A stretch of 51,675 nt of DNA, taken from Bacteroidota bacterium (GTDB lineage Bacteria; Bacteroidota; Ignavibacteria; Ignavibacteriales; Ignavibacteriaceae). The stretch lies in assembly GCA_021777835.1 (NCBI GenBank), contig JAJYDC010000020.1, positions 1 to 51,675 of the forward strand, given 5' to 3'. Positions 45,654-51,675 of this stretch are shown here, piece after piece; the first letter of the stretch is position 1, and the number at the start of each line of letters is the position of its first letter. Under the pieces are notes generated by a model. That model worked only from the letters and a program-made list of their open reading frames with translations, was not told the origin of the DNA and ran no database searches. The position numbers and the translations under genes are program-made.

Positions 45654-45664
45654 TTGTAGCCTTG

Positions 45665-46405
45665 TTATTGATTAAGCTTAAATCTAAACGGTACTACAAC
45701 CCAGACCATTACAGGCGCTTTGTGCTGAATTGCCGGAGTGAAAACAAATTTCATCGCGGCATTAATGGCTGGCTGATTAAATACCTCAGAGTCACTCTTA
45801 ATTACAACTGCTTTTATAGGCTTGCCTTCTTTATTAACAAGAATTTTCACGTATACAGTCCCTTCAATTCCAGCTCTTTTTGCAAGATCAGGGTACTCGG
45901 GCTGCGCAGAAACCACGACTTCTGGTTGTTTTTCTACCGGAACAAATTCATTCATTCCCGGAACATCACTAGTTGGTGCATCAACTTTCAAATCCTTAGT
46001 AATCTGTACATTACCGCCTCCCGAGCCCTCACCAATTGGAGAGGATACTTGGCTCATCTGCTGCTGTGTTGCAATCGTTTGTTCTTTTGGTGCTTCAGCA
46101 TCAGGAACCGGAACTGGGGTACCAACAGTTGGCTTGACCGCCGGAGCAGAAACAGCCAGCTGCTGTTGAGTTTGATCATTTAAAGAAGGAGGAGGTCCAA
46201 GATCGCTATATTTTAAAATTCTAACCGTATCAATGTTACTTTCATCATCTTTAGAAATAGATTGAATGAAAATGTATGTACCAATTAGAAAAACGTGAAT
46301 AAGTACAGCGATTGTAAATCCGATGCTGAAATTTTTCGGATATAACTTCTTTAATTCGAAGGCACCATATTCCGTCTTGTCTATTGCAATTGTGTTATTA
46401 TTCAT
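45665..46405 (-). CDS. tonB: Energy transducer TonB
   Basis: 246 residues. Cytoplasmic N-terminus of about 28 residues, one membrane anchor (GFTIAVLIHVFLIGTYIFIQ, with a TonB-type histidine), a proline-rich periplasmic spacer (VGTPVPVPDAEAPKEQ) and a C-terminal domain with QPEYPDLAKRAGIEGTVYVK and AINAAMKFVFTPAIQ. It transmits proton-motive force from ExbB-ExbD to outer-membrane transporters. It lies directly after the two exbD genes. Confidence 0.93.
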   Translation of the reverse strand: MNNNTIAIDKTEYGAFELKKLYPKNFSIGFTIAVLIHVFLIGTYIFIQSISKDDESNIDTVRILKYSDLGPPPSLNDQTQQQLAVSAPAVKPTVGTPVPVPDAEAPKEQTIATQQQMSQVSSPIGEGSGGGNVQITKDLKVDAPTSDVPGMNEFVPVEKQPEVVVSAQPEYPDLAKRAGIEGTVYVKILVNKEGKPIKAVVIKSDSEVFNQPAINAAMKFVFTPAIQHKAPVMVWVVVPFRFKLNQ

Positions 46406-46419
46406 TTTTTACCTCGTTT

Positions 46420-46920
46420 TTAAGATGCCTTTAATAATGCTTTTGTATCAGTATCAGTCATAGGTGCAATAGAAAAGCGCTGCAGGTTAGCCAAATTTAA
46501 CTTGTCTATTAGATCAACCATCATGTGATACTTGCATTTCCTATCAAACTTTAATAGAATAACAAGCTTAGGGTTTCCTTGAGCTTGCTTATCAAAAAAG
46601 GTTTTTAAACCACTGATATTAATAGGTTGAGGCTTATCTGTTGCGGCTGCATAATAGACGGAATCATTAGCATCTACATAAACTGTTAATAAGTTCGACT
46701 GCGCTATTTCTATTTTTGTTTTTGCGTCTGGAGGTAAATTTATCTCCAGAGTTTGTTGTTTAAGTAAAACGGTAGTAAGCATGAAGAATGTCAATAAGAG
46801 AAAAGCTACGTCAACCATTGGTGTCATGTCTACCCTAACACCGGCTCTTTTTTTCTTGCCTTTCTTTTGGTGACCTTTTGACTTCCCTTCTCTTCCACCG
46901 CCAGCGTCAACTCCACTCAT
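46420..46920 (-). CDS. exbD: ExbD/TolR biopolymer transport protein, second copy
   Basis: 166 residues. A basic, glycine-rich cytoplasmic N-terminus (GKSKGHQKKGKKKRAG), one membrane helix with the proton-carrying aspartate D37 in VDMTPMVDVAFLLLTFFM, and a periplasmic domain with a disordered acidic segment. The N-terminus is about 17 residues longer than in the neighbouring copy, which suggests the two are not interchangeable. Lies 23 bases after the first copy and 14 before tonB. Confidence 0.93.
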   Translation of the reverse strand: MSGVDAGGGREGKSKGHQKKGKKKRAGVRVDMTPMVDVAFLLLTFFMLTTVLLKQQTLEINLPPDAKTKIEIAQSNLLTVYVDANDSVYYAAATDKPQPINISGLKTFFDKQAQGNPKLVILLKFDRKCKYHMMVDLIDKLNLANLQRFSIAPMTDTDTKALLKAS

Positions 46921-46943
46921 TTTTAATTTCCTCTATAATTAAA

Positions 46944-47414
46944 TTATTTCTTATCTACAATTGAATTTGTGATCATGGCGAATCTTGTAATATTTGTTTT
47001 TTGCAAGGTGCCCATTATATCTTCAATAGTTCCATAATCTGCATCTACGTCGCCTTTGATAACTGTTCTTAGCCTGGGATCACTTATACGGGCTTGAACT
47101 AGAAGATCCGCAAGATTTTCTACCTTAATCTGAACCATTCTTTTAAGCTTAGCCTCTTGACCGAATAACCTTGCCATCAATGCAGGGGCATCTACGCCCA
47201 TGTATATATTCCCAGCCTTATCGACATATATCGTCATAACGTCTGAATCAGGAAGTTTGAATGCCGAATGGGAAGAAGGCACCTCAATTTTCACTTGCTG
47301 GGCAGGTGAAAACTGCGTAGTTAGCATGAAGAATGTTAGAAGTAGAAAAGCAACGTCAACCATGGGCGTCATATCGATTTTTACGGCTATACGTCCTTTT
47401 TTAATTTTTGGCAT
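46944..47414 (-). CDS. exbD: ExbD/TolR biopolymer transport protein, first copy
   Basis: 156 residues with the same layout: basic N-terminus PKIKKGRIAVK, helix with D20 in IDMTPMVDVAFLLLTFFM, and a periplasmic domain (VDADYGTIEDIMGTLQKTNI). Paired exbD genes next to exbB and tonB are common in Bacteroidota. Lies 12 bases after exbB. Confidence 0.93.
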   Translation of the reverse strand: MPKIKKGRIAVKIDMTPMVDVAFLLLTFFMLTTQFSPAQQVKIEVPSSHSAFKLPDSDVMTIYVDKAGNIYMGVDAPALMARLFGQEAKLKRMVQIKVENLADLLVQARISDPRLRTVIKGDVDADYGTIEDIMGTLQKTNITRFAMITNSIVDKK

Positions 47415-47426
47415 AGTTAAGCCTCT

Positions 47427-48203
47427 TTATTTCGATTTAAGGATTTGAATAACATTATAGCTTGCTTCATCTACCATATATGTAAAATTATCAACTTTAT
47501 TAACAAAGAAATTATAAGCAACAATTCCAAGAATAGCTGTTATAAGTCCACCTGCTGTATTGATAAGTGCTTCAGAAATACCTGTTGCAAGTTGAATTGC
47601 ATCCGGAGTGCCTGCGTGCGCCATAGCAGCAAATGCTCTAATCATACCGATAACCGTACCTAGTAAACCAACCATTGTTGCAATTGAAGCAATTGTTGAT
47701 AGTGTAATAAGATTTTTCTCTAACAATGGAGTTTCAAGCATAGAAGCTTCTTCAACAGCTCTTTGAACCTCTACTAATTGTTTTTCGGCGTCAACTGATT
47801 TTCCTTTTACCGTGAGCTCTTTATATCTCAAAAGAGAAGCCTTAATAACGTTTGCTACCGATCCTCTTTGTTTATCACAGCTTTCTATAGCTGCATCGTA
47901 GTCACCGCCTTCTAATTGAGCGATTACATCTTTGAAAAAACTAGGTACTGCTCTCTTGCCGCCCGCTTTTTTTAGAGTTAGTATTCTTTCAAAAATAATA
48001 GCGACATCCATAAGTGAAAGCATTATTAATAGAACAACTAAAGGTCCGCCAGTATATATGGTTCCTAATAGGTTACCGCCAGAATTTGTTCTTCCAACGC
48101 CGTCAACAAAGTTGGCGGGGTTCCCGAAAACGAAGTTATAAATTGCTAATGCAATTAAGAAAGCAGCAATTGTAAGGACAGTGATAAAAACAGATTGTTT
48201 CAT
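47427..48203 (-). CDS. exbB: ExbB/TolQ/MotA-type proton channel protein
   Basis: 258 residues, three membrane helices. After the first helix there is GGPLVVLLIMLSLMDVAIIF, then a cytoplasmic domain (ERILTLKKAGGKRAVPSFFK) and the conserved pair of helices LLEKNLITLSTIASIATMVG and LLGTVIGMIRAFAAMAHAGT, with SEALINTAGGLITAILGIVA. Forms the ion channel of the Ton motor with ExbD. First gene of the operon; a 286-base gap separates it from the upstream regulator genes. Confidence 0.95.
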   Translation of the reverse strand: MKQSVFITVLTIAAFLIALAIYNFVFGNPANFVDGVGRTNSGGNLLGTIYTGGPLVVLLIMLSLMDVAIIFERILTLKKAGGKRAVPSFFKDVIAQLEGGDYDAAIESCDKQRGSVANVIKASLLRYKELTVKGKSVDAEKQLVEVQRAVEEASMLETPLLEKNLITLSTIASIATMVGLLGTVIGMIRAFAAMAHAGTPDAIQLATGISEALINTAGGLITAILGIVAYNFFVNKVDNFTYMVDEASYNVIQILKSK

Positions 48204-48342
48204 GGGTGATAATTCTCCATAATTTGTTTAATGTATGTTAATTATTTAACTATTATTTAGGTACAAAAGTTATGCCGAAATGACATCTAGATTATCAAAG
48301 TTATATTCTTTGAATTGAGTCTATTTTAGCGCAGTTAACATT

Positions 48343-48361
48343 TTGCATGCAACTAACCGCG
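48343..48361 (-). promoter_or_regulatory. Possible sigma-54-type promoter and palindrome before exbB
   Basis: On the minus strand GCGGTTAGTTGCATGCA has GG and GC separated by 10 bases, as in sigma-54 promoters, about 140 bases before exbB. The perfect 10-bp palindrome TTGCATGCAA (48343-48352) overlaps it. The remaining match to the consensus is poor, and such a pair is expected by chance about once in every few such regions, so this is a hint only. Confidence 0.22.
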
Positions 48362-48489
48362 TAAAATATATTATTTTTTTTTCAAAAAGAAATCATTTTT
48401 TTTAACTCTTTATTTTTCATCTTCTTAAACCCATTTCAAATAGAAATCGACCGAATACGAATTATCCCAATTTGAAATCAAAATTTTGA

Positions 48490-49818
48490 CTAAATCTTGT
48501 ATTCTTTTCTTTTTCTCCAAAGAGTCGTAAGCGAAATTCCGAGAATTCTGGCTGCGTCCTTTGGATTGCTAAATTTTCTTAGTGTATCTATTATATAGTT
48601 CTTTTCTACTTCAGCTAGACTTGGAACGATTGTTCCAAACTCTTTATTAGTGCCTGCAAAAATTTCAACTGGAAGGTTTTCCGGTTTGATTATTCTATCC
48701 TTTGCCAATACTATCGAACGATTAATTACATTTTCAAGTTCTCTAATATTTCCAGGCCATGAATATTCGTTTAACAATTTCATTACATCAGCGGAAATGG
48801 TAATATCTAAATCTGGAGAATACTTTTTTAGGAAATGTTCCACCAATAGCGGAATATCCTCTTTCCTTTCTCTTAAAGGAGGTAATTTTATTCTGATTCC
48901 GCTCAAACGGTAATAAAAATCTTCTCTTAAATCGCCATTCTTAATATCTTCGTCTATATTTCTGTTTGTTGCACTTATTATTCTAACATTTACTTTCCTA
49001 GTTATGCTCTCCCCTACACGCTCGAACTCCATGCTTTGAAGAAATCGCAAAAGTTTTACTTGCATCGGCTTAGAGATCTCACCTACTTCATCTAAAAAAA
49101 CGCTCCCTTGATCAGCCATTTCAAATCTTCCGATCCTATCTTTTGAGGCACCTGTGTAAGATCCCTTTATATGCCCGAATACTTCGCTTTCAAAAAGACT
49201 TTCAGGTATTGCAGCACAGTTTACTGTAATAAAGATATTTGATTCTCTTTTACTACTTTCATGGATAAATCGTGCTAGTATTTCCTTTCCTGTTCCGCTT
49301 TCACCTTCAATTAAAACTGAAATATCACTATCAGCAATATCTTTGCTCAATTTCAAAATTTCCCGCATCGTATAATTATTAGATATAATTTCCCCGGTTC
49401 CAATGGATTCTTCTATCTGCGCCCTAAGTCCTTTCACTTCTTTTAAAAGCATGTGATGCTCAAACACTTTTTCGGAAAGATGAATAAATTCTTTATGAGT
49501 AAAAGGTTTTGTTATATAATCATATGCGCCGCCTTTGATTGCTTCGACTGCTGTTTCTATTGAACCATGCGCTGTCATCAATACGACTGTTGTATCCGGA
49601 GAAATTGTTTTTAATTGAGAAAGGACTTGGAGTCCGTCAATCGGCTCCATTTTTAGATCTATGAAAGCAATATCAAAATAAATTTCTTGTGCTCTCTTTA
49701 ATGCTTCCACTGGGTTACTAAATACCTCAGGTGAAAAATTTTGCGAAGTTAGAGAAAGCTCTATTACTTTTAAAATATTTAACTCATCATCAACAACCAA
49801 AACCTTGCTTCTATTCAT
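48490..49818 (-). CDS. Sigma-54-dependent response regulator (NtrC family)
   Basis: 442 residues. Receiver domain (1-120) with acidic pocket D10/D11, phosphorylated aspartate D54 (AFIDLKM) and K104. AAA+ domain (about 140-380) with Walker A GESGTGKE (172-179), Walker B VFLDEV (240-245) and a sigma-54 contact loop GSYTGA at 219-224, in place of the consensus GAFTGA. C-terminal Fis-type helix-turn-helix (KDAARILGISLTTLWRKR, 420-437). It overlaps the upstream histidine kinase by 8 bases. Targets unknown; the exbB operon downstream is one possibility. Confidence 0.93.
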   Translation of the reverse strand: MNRSKVLVVDDELNILKVIELSLTSQNFSPEVFSNPVEALKRAQEIYFDIAFIDLKMEPIDGLQVLSQLKTISPDTTVVLMTAHGSIETAVEAIKGGAYDYITKPFTHKEFIHLSEKVFEHHMLLKEVKGLRAQIEESIGTGEIISNNYTMREILKLSKDIADSDISVLIEGESGTGKEILARFIHESSKRESNIFITVNCAAIPESLFESEVFGHIKGSYTGASKDRIGRFEMADQGSVFLDEVGEISKPMQVKLLRFLQSMEFERVGESITRKVNVRIISATNRNIDEDIKNGDLREDFYYRLSGIRIKLPPLRERKEDIPLLVEHFLKKYSPDLDITISADVMKLLNEYSWPGNIRELENVINRSIVLAKDRIIKPENLPVEIFAGTNKEFGTIVPSLAEVEKNYIIDTLRKFSNPKDAARILGISLTTLWRKRKEYKI

Positions 49819-51664
49819 TTCTTTGAACCGGTAAAATTATTTCAAACTTACTACCCATTCCGGGCTTACTATATACATTTATTGAACCCTTGTGAAGTTC
49901 AATTATTTCCTTTGCAATTGTTAATCCTAGTCCGACACTTCCGGGACGGCTTCCACTTACTTGAACAAACTTATCAAAAATTTTGTCAATATATTCAGGG
50001 CTTATTCCGCTGCCTGTATCGGATATTGTTATTATAATGCTAGTATTTTTAGCTGATGTAATTACATTTATATCGCCTCCTTTGTCAGTAAATTTTATAG
50101 AATTCCCTATAAAATTTCCTATTGCCCTTATTAAATAATCATAGTCAGCAAATATAGGAGGTAGCGATTCATCAGGCATAAAATTAAGAGAAATTTTCTT
50201 TTCTTTGCATTGAAGTGAAAATGATTTAATACATTCTTCAATCAATGAATTAATTTTAAGTTTTTCAAAGTTAAGCTGGATTCCCCCGGACTCTATGCGC
50301 GATAGCTCTAATATTTCTTTAACTAAACGGTTAAGACGGTCATAATCCTCTTTCATAGAAATTATAAGCTCATTTTGCTTTGTAGACAGTTCACCAACAA
50401 CTCCGTCCTCAAGGATTCCTATGGCCATTCCTATTGAAGTTAATGGTGTTTTAAGCTCATGAGAAACTTTTGCAACAAATTCCGACTTCAGTCTGTCGAG
50501 TTCTTCATATTTAGTAATATCGCTAAAGACAATCAAAGCAGCGTTTATATCATTCTCAGGCAAAACTATTGAAGAATATCTTATTTTATAAAACCTTACT
50601 CTTCCATTCGTATCGATAAGTCTCAAAACTTTTTCATCTTCATCTGAATTTATTGGCGAAGGCGATGTTACATATTTTTTAATTTCTTTATAAATGCTTT
50701 CGTCTTTAATTACGTCGTTTAGAAATACTTTTTCGGACTTCAAATTACCAAAATCTTCTTTGAATGCTTTATTTGCAAGAAGGATTTCCATGCTGCTGTT
50801 CACCATCAATACTGGGTCGTTAATGCTTTCAACAATTACATCCGACTTCCTTTTTTCATAAAGGATCTTATTGATATTAAGTTCTTCATATTTCTTAAGT
50901 TTACCAACCATACTGTTAAATTCATCTGCTAGAATACCTATTTCATCTGAATCATCGGTCTGAATTTCTTGATCAAAGTTCCCCGCGGCAACGTACTTCA
51001 CTGATCTAGTTAGATCGCTTACAGGCTTAACAATAAAGCTTGAGAATTTTGTGCTAAACACCAAGCTAATCACGGTTCCAAGTATAGCTAAGAATAACAT
51101 AGTAAAGGCGGCTATCCTTGTAATTGATTGTACCCTATCATCTGCTCGGCTAATAAAGTTATGGTTGGTCTCAAAAATATGGTAACATTTCGACTTGATA
51201 TTCGAAATTAGATTTATCGCTTGAACATATTGGTTTTTTTCAACTGGGTTGGTAAAAAGAAATGAGTTGTTTACTACAGAGCTTATCTCAGAAAGAAAAA
51301 CTCTGTATTGATCGTTTAAGCTGTCCAGAAAATTTATTTGATCCGGAGTATTTGCTGCCTCCCTTGCTTTTTCGAACCAGAAGAAAAAGTCCTGTTTGGC
51401 ATATTGGAATAGTTTTTCCCCGCGGTTGGGATTTTCCTTATCAATTATCATAAATAAGGCATTTGTTTGATCGTCAAGAGACCGAACCATATTATCCGCA
51501 GCAACTATACTTGAATAGTTCTGTACGATAATAGATCTAAATGATTCATTAAGCCTATTAAAGTTATAAAGGCTCCAGAACATAACACCGATCATTATTA
51601 AAATAACGACGATATAACCGGTGAGAATTTTTGCCTTTAAGGTTGTAAAGAGAGTTCTAAACAT
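49811..51664 (-). CDS. Membrane sensor histidine kinase
   Basis: 617 residues. Membrane helix 1 (about 14-34), a periplasmic region of about 150 residues predicted as helical bundle, helix 2 (about 184-206), HAMP (about 207-260), PAS (about 270-385), then the kinase core: H402 in FVAKVSHELKTPL, N521 in LIRAIGNFIGNSIKF, and glycine-rich boxes DTGSGISPEYI and GSVGLGLTIAK. This layout resembles KinB-type kinases that partner with NtrC-family regulators. It overlaps the regulator gene by 8 bases. The start is near the window edge; the frame stays open upstream, so a slightly longer N-terminus cannot be excluded. Confidence 0.93.
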   Translation of the reverse strand: MFRTLFTTLKAKILTGYIVVILIMIGVMFWSLYNFNRLNESFRSIIVQNYSSIVAADNMVRSLDDQTNALFMIIDKENPNRGEKLFQYAKQDFFFWFEKAREAANTPDQINFLDSLNDQYRVFLSEISSVVNNSFLFTNPVEKNQYVQAINLISNIKSKCYHIFETNHNFISRADDRVQSITRIAAFTMLFLAILGTVISLVFSTKFSSFIVKPVSDLTRSVKYVAAGNFDQEIQTDDSDEIGILADEFNSMVGKLKKYEELNINKILYEKRKSDVIVESINDPVLMVNSSMEILLANKAFKEDFGNLKSEKVFLNDVIKDESIYKEIKKYVTSPSPINSDEDEKVLRLIDTNGRVRFYKIRYSSIVLPENDINAALIVFSDITKYEELDRLKSEFVAKVSHELKTPLTSIGMAIGILEDGVVGELSTKQNELIISMKEDYDRLNRLVKEILELSRIESGGIQLNFEKLKINSLIEECIKSFSLQCKEKKISLNFMPDESLPPIFADYDYLIRAIGNFIGNSIKFTDKGGDINVITSAKNTSIIITISDTGSGISPEYIDKIFDKFVQVSGSRPGSVGLGLTIAKEIIELHKGSINVYSKPGMGSKFEIILPVQRNE

Positions 51665-51675
51665 TTTTATTTCAA

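Noticed and set aside
45617-46183. 188-residue open frame on the plus strand
   Set aside because: Lies antisense to tonB, with Arg/Asn/Cys-rich low-complexity translation, no ribosome binding site and no family resemblance.

Overview
The window is AT-rich, densely coded bacterial chromosome that fits the Ignavibacteria/Chlorobi side of the Bacteroidota superphylum. The main clues are two secreted proteins with type IX secretion (T9SS) C-terminal sorting domains, one carrying the NYPNPFNPST motif typical of Ignavibacteriota and related phyla. There is also a PorQ-like T9SS outer-membrane protein, an ExbB-ExbD-ExbD-TonB locus, a sigma-54 activator, a long-form IspH, and many signal-peptide or lipoprotein TPR proteins. 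I saw no tRNA, rRNA, CRISPR array, insertion sequence or phage gene, so this looks like core chromosome. Species assignment is inference.

Layout. 1-2.7 kb: 3' end of a heavy-metal RND pump gene (cut by the window edge) and a secreted beta-propeller protein. 2.9-4.2 kb: ispH. 4.2-6.8 kb (minus): a TPR-thioredoxin fusion and a DsbD-alpha-like periplasmic protein. 6.9-10.4 kb (plus): sugar nucleotidyltransferase, metK and ahcY, ended by a strong terminator. 10.4-12.8 kb: a TIGR01777 epimerase (minus) and a secreted lamin-tail protein (plus). 13.1-25.5 kb (minus): a long, tightly packed and often overlapping series read as gdhA, a membrane-anchored unknown, bamD, an acyl-CoA thioesterase, an FG-GAP protein, a secreted metalloprotease, then ccmA-B-C-D-E-F. 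The 50-residue ccmD has a TTG start and is easy to miss. 25.5-28.4 kb: htpX and an ABC-F ATPase. 28.4-29.05 kb: a gene-free AT-rich gap, then porQ.

30-37.4 kb (minus): a secreted TPR protein, glycyl-tRNA synthetase, a DUF2520 protein, the A and B proteins of the AmmeMemoRadiSam set without the radical-SAM member, a DUF4905-like protein and tryptophanase. 37.7-38.5 kb (plus): a Yip1-family membrane protein. 38.6-42.9 kb (minus): lysA, a lipoprotein and priA. 43.0-48.2 kb (minus): exbB-exbD-exbD-tonB, a 65-residue membrane protein, a PstS-like lipoprotein, a TPR protein and a 46-residue membrane protein. 48.5-51.7 kb (minus): a sensor kinase and an NtrC-type regulator.

The most unusual content is a cytochrome c maturation system of the CxxxY CcmE type; the Ton operon that carries an orphan phosphate-binding-like lipoprotein plus two tiny membrane proteins; and a glycyl-tRNA synthetase with no ATG start, whose only strong ribosome binding site points at an ATC codon.
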